Of a stretch of DNA of 64,000 nucleotides, positions 1 to 11,954 are shown one piece after another (the first letter of the stretch is position 1; every line of letters begins with the position of its first letter). This stretch comes from Campylorhamphus procurvoides. Its lineage: Eukaryota > Chordata > Aves > Passeriformes > Dendrocolaptidae. The stretch spans positions 186,001 through 250,000 of the forward strand of contig WBMV01004259.1 in assembly GCA_013396655.1 (NCBI GenBank), in the 5' to 3' direction. Both the position numbers and the translations under genes were made by a program. Under the pieces are notes generated by a model, which was not told the DNA's origin, did not search any database, and saw only the letters and a list, made by a program, of their open reading frames with translations.

Positions 1-139
1 AACTTCATATCTACTTCGTATCATAAAATATTTCCAAGAGAAAATTTCAGACCTGACTTAGTTATTAGATAAGAATTTTACTATTATTTAAGTTATTATA
101 TTCTATGTAAGGGAACTACTTGGACTGCACCTACAGAAA
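1..139. other. AT-rich sequence, nothing recognised
   Basis: Short AT-rich lead-in to the pyrimidine tract. I see no exon, repeat or RNA gene in it. Confidence 0.5.
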
Positions 140-300
140 TTTCTTTCTTCCTTTCTTCCTTTCTTCCTTTCTTCCTCCCTTCCTCCCTTCCTCCCTTCCT
201 CCCTTCCTCCCTTCCTTCCTTCCTTCCCTTCCTCCCTTCCTTCCTTCCTCCCTTCTTTCCTTCCCCCCCTCTCCCTCCCTTCCTTTCCTTTCTTTCCTTT
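140..300 (+). repeat. Polypyrimidine tract, (TTCC/CTCCC/TTTC)n microsatellite
   Basis: All 161 bases on the plus strand are C or T, without a single purine. The unit drifts from TTTC/TTCC to CTCCCTTC and back to TTTC. Homopurine-homopyrimidine DNA of this length can form triplex (H-DNA) in vitro. The open frame across it (120-389) codes only for Phe/Leu/Pro/Ser runs and is a by-product of the repeat, not a gene. Confidence 0.97.
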
Positions 301-3300
301 GTTTTACCCTCTTTTTAGCTGTTCATTGTCGATTGTATTTTCCTGAATACCTCTTCATTGATTGTATCTGCATTAATACTTCCTCATAGTCAAATCACTA
401 ACTTGCTCTGTCCCTGACTTTTCCCTCAGAAAAAAACCCCAAACTATAGTATTCATAAATGATGCAGATATGTGTCAAAAAGAAGAACTTGTGGTATGGT
501 AAAACTGTAAAGCATGTCTTAATTTCATCCCTGACTGTCCACAATTTTGAAAAATCCCATGAAGTCATAATAGAAAGGAAATATTTGCAGAGTGCAATGG
601 AGTAAGTAGTTATTTGCCTCCATTTCTAAGAGGGAGGGAATCTATCTACGCACAAGGAACTCAGGGATACGGTTATGCATTGCTTGTATGATACCATGTC
701 TTCTTAATAGGAAGTTGCTGAAGACTCTGTAGCACAGAATTATTTTTAAAGCTTTGAAATGCTTTCTAAGTGGACAAAACCTTGGTTTAATACCATCACT
801 GGTGTTCAAAATAAAACTTGTCATTCTAATAAAACCTCCTGCTCTGTTAATAACCCAAATCCACTGCCAAACAAAAGATTTGTTGTTAGAAATGTTGATT
901 GTACCACAATTGATTTTTGGATTACAAACCTCAATTCAATAACAATGTTCGTGAAGCCTTATTTCAAAAGTAATAAGAAAAGTGTTTATATTATTTGATC
1001 TGAGAAACTACAGTAATTACAACTAACATTCTGGAAAACACAGACATCTAATAAGAAGAAAACTTATTTGGGGCAAATTAGAAATCCTTTGAACAATTAC
1101 TAATTTAGTTTCCAGGACTTAAAGATGTTGAAAGCAAAGTGGCTAACTCTTCAGGTCCATTGATTTCAGTCTCAAACTCAATATCTAAGTTTTTTTGTTT
1201 TACCTTATTATTTTGATAATAACTATTATAATTATTAGCATTTGTACACAGGAGCATAATTTTTTCCTTATTGGCATATAAACACTCAGCATAAATAAGG
1301 TAGCTGCCTTGTGTTTTTTTGCAATTTACAACAAGAAACAACTAATAGAAGCAGATAAAGGAGTACAAAGACACAGTAACTTGTGACAGACTCCATTGTC
1401 AAGACATCAGTAGCCAAATGGTTTCTAACTTCTTAGTTTTTAGGTGGCTTGCCTAAAATCAATAAAAGTGTTAAAGAGAAATTTTAAAGGAAAAAACCCT
1501 GAAAATAGATTATTATTTTTTATTGGAAGCTTTTAGCCTCCCATGAACATAAAGCATTGTGGGAGACAGGAGAGAACAATTTGTATAAACCCAATATAGA
1601 GTAGGGTAGCCTTTGCTGGTCAGATTTAGTAGCTAACCTATTTGCAGTAAATCAAAAGTGATGGGTAGAATGGGAATAACAACACATTCACATATTCACA
1701 TTCAACATATTTGAAAGAAAGTGATCATGTTTGATATGAGGGGGAAGAGGCAGGAGGTGAATGTTAAAAAGAGCCATGACTGAGGCAAAGCAGGAAGCTC
1801 AGGAAACCTAGAGTTTTGAACGGATTTGAGGAGTAAGGATTACCTAACAGGCTAAGAATTTTGGCTAGACAAAACCAGAAAAGGGTCAACAAAATTTGTT
1901 TGTGGGAGATAGGCACATTAATTTAATTAATTCATATTAATTCAAGTTAATTAATAAGATGGAGACATTTCAGATGCCCTCAGTTTACACATTTCTCTCT
2001 GACCTGATCAGGGTAGGACTATTTCATAGTCAATGGAGAGAAACAGATACTTTCAGGGGTGATGTGTGTTGGTATTTACTTTAAGACAGAATGAATCTTT
2101 CTGAAGAAGTGCATGTCTTTTTTATACTGAATATGAAGAAAGAAGTTTAAGTGACAAATTATACTGTAGAGTTTTGAATTGTAGTGTCAAAAAATAAAGA
2201 CAACTAAACCTTCTTTGACAAGATAATTTTGTTCCAAACAATTCCTTTCCAATGAGAATTGGACATTTATGTTTGGTAATGACATTTTTTGAACAAAAGG
2301 TCCTGAAGCACTATAGACTTTTCAATAGAAACTCTTGCTTACTTTTGAGAATTATGCAAATATCTTCTTCCATAATAAATAAATAATTTAAAATATCTAA
2401 GATCTTTCTTAATAAAATCTCTTTGAAAAGACTTTGATATTCATTTGCTATGTTATATTTTGGAAGGCAAACGTATTATTTTGGATGTACAATACTAAAA
2501 ACTAGCATATCTTTATTGGACTTACATTTTATTTTAGAAGATGATTAATAATAAATATTTTAATGTTCATTCTGTATATTTCAAACATCATTTGATTTTT
2601 ATGGTATATAAAAGGCATTTCATTAAATGATTGAAATTAATTTGTCTCAGGAACTAAATGAATGTAATATCTATACACATAATTTGCTTCTATAAAATTA
2701 TATGCTACATACAAATTTTAAACAGACAAACATGTTTTAAGCTCTCTGAAACATGAGAATAAAACACTAGAAGGGCTCCAAAACATGAAATATCCTTCCC
2801 TGAAGGAAATACAATGCTAAACTTGGTCCTTTCTTGTCCTTTTGTATGTATTTAAAGGTTGTTTCACAATGCTCTTTCTTAGGTGATTAGAATCAGCATG
2901 AAAATTTCTAAGGATTTTAATACCCTTTTTTTAAATAGAATTTTTTCTTTTTCTTTTTTTTTTTTTGTCAAAGAGCTTTTAACTCTCTTTTTGCTCATAA
3001 AGAGTTCATCTAACACTAACACATTCAACTCATATATTGGTAATAGGGAAAACAAAAGCACATTTGAAATATTCTGATATTTGCATCAATTTCTTTCAAT
3101 TTTTGTATTTTCCCTCTGTTTCCATACAACATCTGAATCTTGTCAAAGATGCAGGGTCGATTCCTGGAGCCATATTCCTGAACTTTATGTTAACCTTTAA
3201 AAATACTCTTGAAATATGAATTATACATAATATCTATATAGTTCATTAGAATAATAAAGCTCTTTCTCAGAGCTGCTATACCCTCATAAATCCAGTGATT

Positions 3301-5102
3301 TTTAGATTTGGAATGCACAAGCATTGTGAAAACAAGCAACATGTATTACAGAACAGTAGAATTTTAATTAAAACTAGGAGAAGCCAGATAATTAAGGTGC
3401 ACTGTGAACATCAATACCGCATTTAAGTGGCCATTTGGAAACCTTTACAACCATTGTCTACTTGAGAAAGAGCTTGTTAAGCCGGTGTGAGTACAGATAC
3501 TTTGCTTAGAAAAATTATTTCTTTAGCTGGCACTTCAGAAGCTGGCAGCAGTATCTGCTAATACAATGACAAATTTAACAGAAAATTGCACAGAAGTGAA
3601 TTCTCTGTAAAGAAATACAGTTTAAAAAATTCAGGTAAACTTTAAAGTATTTATAATTAATTATATGACTTTTTTGAGGCAACTTGTATAAAGCACACTT
3701 AAAAATTCTGACTCAGATTTCTCTCAGATACTTCATAAACTCTAGAGGTAGTGGTCTTATTATCTTTAAAGTCGAGTACATTTAAACGGCATTAAAAATA
3801 TGGTTTTCATTGAATAAATATAACAAATTGTTATAGTTAAAGAAGCAGGGCAATTTACCTGAGTTGATCAGATGTTACCAGAAAAAAAAAATATATATGT
3901 GTGTGTGTTTGTGTTTTTGTGTGTGTGAAACAGGGAAAGAAAGCTGTGCATATGCTTGTTTTTCTAAATATCATATGCAATTTTGAAGCAATAAAAAATA
4001 ATGTCATTAGATCATCATGTGGAAACCTTAAAATAGTTTATAAAAATAGATATTTGGAAAGTAGTATATATATATATTCAAAAATATGCATGAAACAATT
4101 TAGAAAGGTAAGATAAATACTTGTATTAAAAGATGGGTCAATATACATAATGTGATTAAAGAAGCTTGTCTTAAATAGCTGAAAAAACCTGATTAAATAA
4201 TTGAAGAATAATTTTCACCACAGTTACAGAGTATTAGTTCCTTTGTATAAAGATAACGTGTTTTGAAAGGTTTTGGAAGTTGCTGAATGCAAAGAAAAAT
4301 TTGGAGGGTTCAAAATTATAAAAAGTATAGCTAATGTACAAACTTATTATAGTAGTATTACAGTACTATTACAGTAGTATTATATATTATAGCATACTGT
4401 AGTAAAAGTAACAATTGAAATTGCAGATGACAGAAATGTAACTGAAATAAGAGATCATTATATAAAATGGATATTAAAATAGATTTTAATCTCCTTGACA
4501 GGAGTAGGAAAAAAACTTTTTTAAGAAATCTATCCCCAATAAAAAATAATTTATCATTGTGAAAAACACAATAACTGCAGCAAGAAAACTATCTATAAAA
4601 GTAACTTATGAAGCAAAAATATCCTAGGGAGAAAAATATATTCTCTGAAATCCCATCAATTTGACTACCAAGAATCAAGAAAAAGGCAGAAACCTCTGAG
4701 CCCTGCTGACCTCTGTAAGTTTATGATCAGGGATCTTTTAATTTCCCTTGCTCTTCCCCACAGCATAAACACTAGAAAACCCTTCCTGACAATGGTATTT
4801 ACTGTTTAATTGAAGCAAATATTACTTACCAATTCATGCAATTGTTTATGCCACTTGAAATAAAACAATTTCTAGACCTATTGATTTGTGCAACTCATCA
4901 ATAATAGTGACCCAAGTAAAAATAATCAATTGCTCTTAAAATCAGACTAGTGGTCTGTGACATCTGTAATGCTAAGAAACTATCAAAAATACTCCCCAAA
5001 AAATTGGAATAATACAATATTGTTTGATTTTCCCAAAACAGAAGGCAAAATCAATTAACAGCAACAAATTATGTCTTTTTAAAACTACCACAGGTTGCAA
5101 TG
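301..5102. other. AT-rich non-coding DNA, no gene recognised
   Basis: About 4.8 kb with only short, unconvincing ORFs (the longest are about 60-80 codons) and frequent stops in all frames. It holds AT-rich low-complexity patches, for example the TTAATT-rich stretch near 1918-1953 and the short-period TAGTATTAC-like repeats near 4347-4395. I recognise no CR1, LTR, tRNA or snRNA sequence here. Confidence 0.6.
3891..3927 (+). repeat. (TA)n/(TG)n microsatellite
   Basis: A short TA run passes into an interrupted TG run (GTGTGTGTTTGTG and so on). It is an ordinary dinucleotide microsatellite. Confidence 0.85.
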
Positions 5103-5772
5103 TAATCACAAAATCATGAAGTAATTTAGTTTGGGAACAACCTGTAAGCCTAACACTACCAAGCCCACCACTAAACCATGTCTTTAAGTGCCACGTCTAC
5201 ACATTTTTTAAATACTTTCAGGGATGGTGACTCAACCATTTCCATGGGCATCTTCTTGACAACCCTTTCAGTGTTCTAAACCTCCCCTGGTGCAATCTGA
5301 GGTAGTCATATCACTTGTTACCTGTAAGAAGACACAGACTCCTACCTCTTTGCTAACTCCTTTCAGGTAATTGTAAAGAATAATATGATCCCCTGTGAAC
5401 CTCCATTCTCCAGGTTAAACATATTCAGAACTTCTGCAGGTACTCCTCATAGGACTTTTGCTCCAGACCCTTCACCATCTCCGTTGCCTTTCTCTGGACA
5501 CACTTCAACAATTAAATATCTTTCTTGTAGTGAGGGACACAAGTGACTAGGTGGTGCATCAGGTCCCCTTGGATTAGGAGGGCTTCATTCTGCTCACCGT
5601 CCCTGTTTTCCAGCTCAGTGGGTTCGTACCTGGAGAACAACTGGCCTTAAAGAGTGAGGCAAACAAGGCATTAAATGCCTCAGCTTTTACTCATCCTTTC
5701 TTATTCTGTTTCCCTCACATTCCACAAAGGAATGTGGACTTCTCCTTAGCTCTCCTATTGCTACTGATGTAT

Positions 5773-5982
5773 TTATGGAACAGTTTTGGGTTTTGGTGTT
5801 GGTTTTATTTTTTTTCCTATTACAACAATAGTCAGATTAAGCTCTATCTGGGCTTTGATGCTTTTAATTTTGTTCCCATGTAACCTCAAATATCCCTGTC
5901 CTCCTGAGTTTCCTTGTCCCTTCCTCTGAAGGTGATGTATTTTCTTTTTTCCCAAGAACAAGCCAAAGCGCCATGAGAACAC
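5773..5982 (-). pseudogene. CR1 ORF2 remnant, endonuclease-RT linker
   Basis: The minus-strand frame contains KIHHLQRKGQGN and, further on, KAQIELNLTIVVIGKK. These match the CR1 linker segment with its KAQLELNL block just upstream of RT. The nucleotide match continues to about 5560, through the region coding for the KYINNKR...AEVLNAFFASVF block. It lies directly against 3'-end sequence at about 5545, which places the internal deletion of the RT core at that junction. Confidence 0.72.
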
Positions 5983-5989
5983 AGACTAG

Positions 5990-6375
5990 GAGTCATGAGA
6001 TTTCTCCCAACTTCCTATAGAATATTTTATCTGCCTCTTCATTCTGAGTGGGTGGTCTATAACAGACTTCAAGCAGGATATCTGCCTTGTTCACCTTCTG
6101 TCTGATTGTTACTCATAAAGATTCAACCCTGTCATCAACATCATTAATCTCGAGACATACAGAGCTACCTCACCACCTCTCCTTACTCACCTATCCCTTC
6201 TAAAACTTTTATAGCCACCCATTAGAGCACACCAGTTGTGCGAATAATCACACCATGATTCCATGACTGCAATTCATATTTTTCCTCCTACTCAGTGGCT
6301 CCCATCTCCTCCTGTCTGTTGTTCATACTGTGTGCACTGGTATAGGTGCACTTCATTCATGCTATTCACCCTGCC
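5990..6375 (-). pseudogene. CR1 ORF2 remnant, apurinic-type endonuclease N-terminal half
   Basis: ORF2 of CR1 begins with an exonuclease-endonuclease-phosphatase domain that nicks the target DNA. On the minus strand near 6370-6290 a frame reads close to the family start (Y-T-x-A-x-SM-x-N-x-QEE). Near 6219-6150 another reads GYKSFRRDR, a stop, then VRRGGEVALYV, matching the family block GYKLFRRDRxxRRGGGVALYV. Near 6090-6000 a nucleotide match remains to the VYYRPPxQ block and the following helix. Frames change between blocks and stops are present, so it is non-functional. Confidence 0.7.
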
Positions 6376-6399
6376 ACTTTTTGAGGGAGAAAAGACCTA

Positions 6400-7060
6400 A
6401 ATCCTATGTGACCATTCTCACGCCTTTCCGTGGTTTCTAACACATCAATTAGCATTGCATCTTTGCTGCTACATGGATCTAGATTCCCTACCTCCTTTAA
6501 GATGGCAAACCAAAGGACTCCACTGGCACACATCCTGCAAACATTGATGTATTGCCTCCAGACTTATCTCTAGCAAGCTTGGTTTTATTCCCTTCCCTCT
6601 CAATGAGCCCTGCTAACTCCTGTGCAAAGACCCTTTTCCCTACTTTGAGACAGGTGTACCCGGTCTGTTGCCAGCAGGCCTGGCAGTGTCTTGAATACTG
6701 ACCCATGACCAAAAACCCCAAAATTCTGCTGGTTTTTATCTTTTTCTTCATCATTCCTTGCAATTGGAAGGATAGAAAAGAATACTGCTTGCACTGCTGT
6801 TACCTTAATCAGTCATCTCAAGGCCCTGAAGCCTCTCTTGATTATATTGAGACTTCTTGTTGCAACTTCATCACTGCCCACTTGAAAAAAACAATAAAGG
6901 ATAATAATCAAGGGCCTTACCAGATTAGGAAGCTTTCTCTTCCCATCTTTATCATGGGTCCCAGGGAAGCATCAGGCTTCCCTAAGAAGCTGTTCCAGTC
7001 TTCATGTTGGGCTCTCTTCCCCTCAGGAGAGTCTCATGTGACAATGAGCTGTCTTTTTTT
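6400..7060 (-). pseudogene. CR1 ORF1 remnant, SGNH-type esterase domain
   Basis: CR1 ORF1 proteins of birds carry a C-terminal SGNH-hydrolase (esterase) domain that assists retrotransposition. On the minus strand the frame at 6794-6600 reads VFFSILPIAR, then FGVFGHGS, then DRVHLSQSREKG. These match the conserved blocks VFSSILP, GFFDHG and the terminal DGVHLS block that supplies catalytic Asp and His in the family. The Asp and His are still visible near 6646-6666, with the intervening Gly changed to Arg. Farther upstream (about 7040-6890) the nucleotide sequence still resembles the part coding for the domain's N-terminal half, but in broken frames. This is a fossil, not a gene. The 159-codon ORF on the opposite strand (6705-7184) is its antisense shadow. 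Confidence 0.72.
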
Positions 7061-9063
7061 TTTAATGCAATCAGTTTTATTGCAAGGCATAGATCAACTT
7101 TACCTTGGTGATGCTTCTGAGTTAGATAAACTATTGTTCTTGTTATTGTTTGGTTCCACTTCCAGAGTCTGGTACTTACTATGACATGTGTGATAACTCA
7201 CAGACAATATTAGACTTATGCTACTCTGTTTTGTTGATGCAATTTTAATGAATGATTTGTTATACATGCAGTAAGTGTAATTGTAGCTGTATATGTTTCC
7301 CTTATGCTTTTCAGCATAAGGGAAAATTTACATCCATTAGATATTAGCTATAGAATTAGTTTGATTTAGTGTTGACATATTTTATATGAGATCTAGTGTC
7401 ATGGGCTGAATTGCATTAGGGATAAGTCTGGTCCTTTTTTTGAACCATATCACCTCATAGGAACCTCAGCAGCTGTGTAAACTGAATTACATGACACTAT
7501 CTGGGAATTAAGGCAGAGTAATTACTTTGAACACTGGTACCAGGCATCCCAAAATACAGATTAAGGTTGTCATTTTCCACTTTGTCTCTAAAAATGTTTA
7601 CCAGTATCATCAGTCATAAGTAATTAAATCTGCTAATCTATGAAAGATACTTTGAAAGTATTCTAAATAATTAAAAAAAATATTACATGTAAATTGTTTG
7701 CTTTTTGTTTCACATCTAGCTGCATTTTAATGAAATCCTTCTACCTCAGGGAGCATATTAGATGGAGGATACTTTCCAGTGAAACTGAATAACATAATTA
7801 TGGAAAAGATGTTGAATGACCACTTATCCATCAGTGGTCTGGTTAGTCTCTGATCACACAACTTTCTCAACTTCTCATTATTGTTTTTTTAAATGGAAAA
7901 AAAAATGAACTGTTAATCAGACATGAAGGAAATTCACAAAACAGTAAAGGAAGACTCAGGGTTTTTTTTCTTCCTTCTGTCTAAATTTCTGATATGAAAA
8001 GATTTTACCAGTAACAACATCAAGTCTAAAAACATTGTGTTCCCTCTGTGGCACAGATGCAATGGTGTTACACAAAGCTTTAATGTTCTACCTTGCAGTC
8101 TTTTCATTATGAAATATAAGGCACCAGATTAAGGCATATTGTCATAAGGGAATTCCTGCTGCTTGAAGGTTAGAGGTAATTCAAAACAAGAAATGGAATA
8201 ATATACAACTGTTCCCCAGTTACTTTAGGAACAGCAAAGTACCTTCATTATTTATCATGATTCTTGGAAACTCTTTCATGTGTGGACAGTTATGTGAATA
8301 TTTACATATGGGAAGGAGCCACATGCCAAATTCTACCTCATTCATAACACTGTCACAGCAGGAGATTTAGCATAAATAGAACTAGACTTGGCATACGAAA
8401 TGCTGCACATCAAAAGTACTAAGTCCATTTGTCAACAATATTTTTCAGTAGAAAATTAGCACATTTCCCATTCTAATTTACAAGTTTGCTAAAACCATAC
8501 TTCAATATAAAAAGTGAGCAATGGAAAATCTAAGTGTCTTTAGTGAATATTCACTGAATACTTCACTGAGAAAGCCTGTTGGGAAATCCCTGACACATAG
8601 CATGCAGGCTACCATCCCCTACTATTCCCATTTTTTCTTTTCCCTATATTTATGTTGTTAGTTGCAAATCCAACAAAGTTTGTAATAATAATATAAATAT
8701 TTCAATGATAATAACACAGCATTATATATTGTACACATTTGAATCCTTTGACTCAATTACCATGCTAATGCTGGTGAACTGTTATGCAAAGGCATGCAAA
8801 TATCAAATTTCTCACGTGTATTTGATCTACAATCAATCCTTCCAATTCACTTAGTAGCTCCCTTCAGTAATTGTCTCAAATTATCCTTCAAATTCTTAGT
8901 GTCATCGTCAGTAGCTATTTGCCTCTTAGCAGTTAGCTTCTCCATATTTAAAGACTGCGCTTTCACCATGGAAATTCAGAGTTTTGTCATTTATAATATA
9001 AAAAAAAATCTAATTCAGACTTTGAGTATCTTAAAATAATATCTGGATTATTAACTTATTAAA
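7061..9063. other. AT-rich non-coding DNA, no gene recognised
   Basis: Two kilobases of AT-rich sequence with no recognised repeat apart from a perfect 12-bp hairpin at 7296-7325. The ORF at 8794-9039 (81 codons) shows no domain or family similarity I can name. Confidence 0.55.
7296..7325. repeat. Perfect 12-bp inverted repeat, 6-nt loop
   Basis: TTTCCCTTATGC at 7296-7307 and GCATAAGGGAAA at 7314-7325 are exact reverse complements around a 6-nt loop. No T-run or gene end suggests a terminator, and this is vertebrate DNA. Confidence 0.95.
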
Positions 9064-9831
9064 ATAGTTATATTTACCTTATGTGGCAAGGCAAGGCCTT
9101 TGGTGTGGCTTCTGTGAAAAATTATGAGTTGTCCCCATGTTGAAGAGCCAGTTTCAGATGACCCCAAAACGGCCCCACTGATATCCAAACTTGAGTGCAG
9201 TAGTGAAGCTGGTGGTGCTGCTATGATAACATATTCTCACATATGATAACATATGTGAGAAACATCCATGCAGGCAGCAGCAGTAAAGAAGATGACGGAG
9301 AATATAGTCCAGTTGCTGGAGCAGAGATTTCCCTGCAGCCTGTGGAGAAGATCATGGTGAGGCAAGGAAAAAGTGTGAGGATGAAGGAGTGGCAGAAAGG
9401 AACAGTTATGGACAGACCATAACTCATTTCCTCATCCACCTGCACTGTTTTATGGTGGGATAGGCAGTAGGTGAGTCAGGAATTGATCAGTGACATTGAG
9501 CCTGGGACAGGAGAATAGGGAGAATGTGTTTTTAGTTTTGCCTCTGTTTTTCACCATTCGACTTTTTTTTTTGTTTGTTTATTTTGTTGGGCAAGAAATT
9601 AAATCAATGTTGAGTTTGTCTTGCCCGTGACGATAATTGCTGAGTAAACTCCCTGTCTTTACCTCAAACCATGAGCTTTTCCATCTTGTTTTCTTACCTG
9701 TCCTCTCATCCATCCTGCTGGGGTGGAGTGAGCAAGCCATTGTGTGGTGCTTAGTTGCTTACCTGTGGAGAGGGAGTGAGAGAGAGTATTTTGGTGAGTG
9801 TTTGTCAGCCAGCCACAGATAAACAATCACA
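9064..9831 (+). mobile_element. Solo LTR, avian ERVL-type
   Basis: The sequence follows a remembered avian ERVL LTR from its start (TTACCTNNNTGGCAAGG-like) through a TATA-like region (GATAACATATTC near 9226-9237) and a purine-rich U3/R part (CCTGCAGCCTGTGGAGAAGA near 9331). It then has an AATTAAAT poly(A) signal near 9597 and a U5 beginning TCTTGCCCGTGACG near 9619. The U5 ends near the CAGCCAGCCACAGATAAACA segment at about 9809-9831. No internal retroviral sequence flanks it, so it is a solo LTR left by recombination. Exact ends and target duplication are not resolved. Confidence 0.72.
9222..9261. repeat. 20-bp tandem duplication forming a perfect 12-bp hairpin inside the LTR
   Basis: TATGATAACATAT occurs at 9222-9234 and again at 9242-9254, an offset of 20 bp. 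Within this, TTCTCACATATG (9234-9245) and CATATGTGAGAA (9250-9261) are exact reverse complements with a 4-nt loop. It falls on the TATA-like region of the LTR. Confidence 0.93.
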
Positions 9832-11954
9832 AGAACCTATCAGAATAAAGGTCAAGTGTTGTTTTCTGTTGATACTTTTAAATATTATCTAGTAACTCAG
9901 ACCATGATAAAAGTCTTGGCTAAATCCAGAAACTGAAAACAAACTGCAGACTTGAAATGCCACACTGATGTCATAGTTATTTGATAACTGACATTTTCCT
10001 GTAAGTCACCTGTTTCTGTGTATCAAGAAAACATTTATTTGTGGAATTCTATATTTTCTTTCTAAATTATGTTGGATACATATTCTTGTTATTTGGTCAT
10101 TATTTGTTTTGGTTTATGTTTTTTGAATTCACACAGTACAGTAATGAAAGAAACAATTAATTAAATTCTGCTGTGAATATAACTAAGAATGCAGTTTTAT
10201 TTTTAAGAATAACCTTAAATTTCCAAAGTCTTCCTGAATCATTCTTTGGTACTATGATGCCCAACCTTGAAGAAGATTAGAAAGAAAAAAAATAATAATA
10301 AAAAAACCCTTAAAAAAAAACCTTTAAAAAAAAAGAGTTAGTTTCAGCCAGATGATGACTGGCATTATCTGTGTTTAGAATTCACATTTTAATTATGATG
10401 CATACTCCAAAGGTCAATGTTATACTTTGACTTCTGGGTGATATATAATCTCTATTTGTTAATAATCATGTAACTTCATTTCTACCTCTTAACTTTAAAT
10501 TCCTATTTTCATTATTGCTGCAAATACTACCATACATCAAGACCTAGAACTCTGACCAATACTGAAAATAGCAACACTTTTCCACAAAGATGAGGAGCCC
10601 CCCTCCCTTTTTTTTTCTCTTGTTTAAATACTTTATTTTTGAAAACAGTGCAGACAGAAAAAATAGTTATGAAAGTTTTATTTTGTTGGGTTTCTTTAAT
10701 ATCTGGTTATAAAGGAGCATAAAGTTATGTGAAAATGTGAAAAAGAGGTTTAGATTCAGAATTTGTGCTTTGAAGGATAAGTAAAAACAATTTTTTTTTC
10801 ACAAACAAGTAAATTTGAAATATAAACCATAAAATCCATTGCACTGACAGTATAATTCCATATAAGTTCACATTGACAGTACAATCTCCACTTATATCTC
10901 TGGGGAGCATACATTTATAAACATCCAATTGGATAATCAGGAATTGTGGAGAACTGAGATATAAAAATGTCAGAATAAGGCAAGTCATTCCAGAAACAAC
11001 TGGTTCCCCCATTTTATGCCAGATTGTTCACGTATTCTTGCAAGACTGAGAAGCAAATGCCAGCTATTTTAATTCCATTTACTTTTTTCTTTATATACTA
11101 GGTATCTGGGTTTGCAAGATCGCTCACTTTAACTGTCATTATACCAAAAATATTTTATGCATGCTACTTCAGAAATGAGTATCTGATCCTCTTCATACTC
11201 TTCTAAATTGTCTCATAATTGTATAACCATATTGACATGACTACTTCGCAGTTAAAATGGCAGTCAACATCCACTGGTTTTCCCTATTTAGTGAACAACC
11301 TCATAGTCACTCAGACTCTGTCATTGTTCAATAGTAATTGGAGTTTTATATTGTTTTGTGCACTTTTCTCTGCCTGTTATTTTTTATCCTCATTGAGAAA
11401 TACCTTTTAAAATAAATTATTTTAAAGAATACATTTTGGCTTCTCTAAATGATTCTTAAGAAACTGATAATCCCAAGAATAAATTGATATCATTGCTAGA
11501 GGAAAGAATTATTTTGTGTATAGGTGATTAATGATCTGATATTTTCTATTATAAATAAAACTGTCCATTTTAGTTAGGTTACTGGTAAAACTGAAAAGTC
11601 CACTGGTGTTTAAAATTTTTGAATCAGTGATGCATGACATGAATATATCTGGAGATGTAAAATTATGTACAATATCACATGATCATTAAATTACCAAATG
11701 TTCTTTCTTTTCTCAGAGCCTACAGTTTGGTGCACTGAAGCTTGACATTGCCAGAAGATCTGAGACAGTGTTAAGAAAATTTTTAACATGAGAAACTGCT
11801 AAAGAGAATGGTAGGCTTCAGCAACACACTAGAGCTGGTATCAAAAAGAAATCCTGTGTGATTGTAAACTATTGTAAAACGACCAGATGTTCTAACAGAG
11901 GTGAACAACAAGACCCAGACTCCATAGTACCTTTTTTTTTTTTTTTGATCCTCT
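9832..11954. other. AT-rich non-coding DNA, no gene recognised
   Basis: No exon-like ORF and no recognised retroelement. It holds an A-rich low-complexity patch (about 10286-10334, A runs broken by CCCTT and CCTTT) and poly-T stretches near 10609 and 11933. Confidence 0.55.

Larger units (their letters stand above)
5103..7060 (-). mobile_element. Old CR1 LINE, collinear from ORF1 esterase to 3' end, RT core deleted
   Basis: Read on the minus strand, the segment follows the order of a full CR1 element. An ORF1 esterase remnant (about 7050-6400) is followed by the start and N-terminal half of the ORF2 endonuclease (about 6375-5990), the endonuclease-RT linker (about 5985-5560), and the RT C-terminal region with the 3' UTR (about 5545-5103). 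The 3' end is recognisable from remembered avian CR1 tails, and a decayed tail repeat lies at 5103-5125. The RT fingers and palm, the second half of the endonuclease and the 5' UTR are missing, leaving about 1.96 kb of a family whose full length is about 4.5 kb. Stops and indels are frequent, so the copy is ancient and inactive. Several adjacent insertions are possible, but strict collinearity favours one element. Confidence 0.82.

Noticed and set aside
120..389. 89-codon ORF rich in Phe, Leu, Pro and Ser
   Set aside because: It is the translation of a pyrimidine microsatellite.
3150..3170. B-box-like GGGTCGATTCC, possible tRNA or tRNA-derived SINE
   Set aside because: No matching A box, cloverleaf or A-rich tail around it.
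6705..7184. 159-codon plus-strand ORF
   Set aside because: Antisense to the CR1 ORF1 remnant; no domain.
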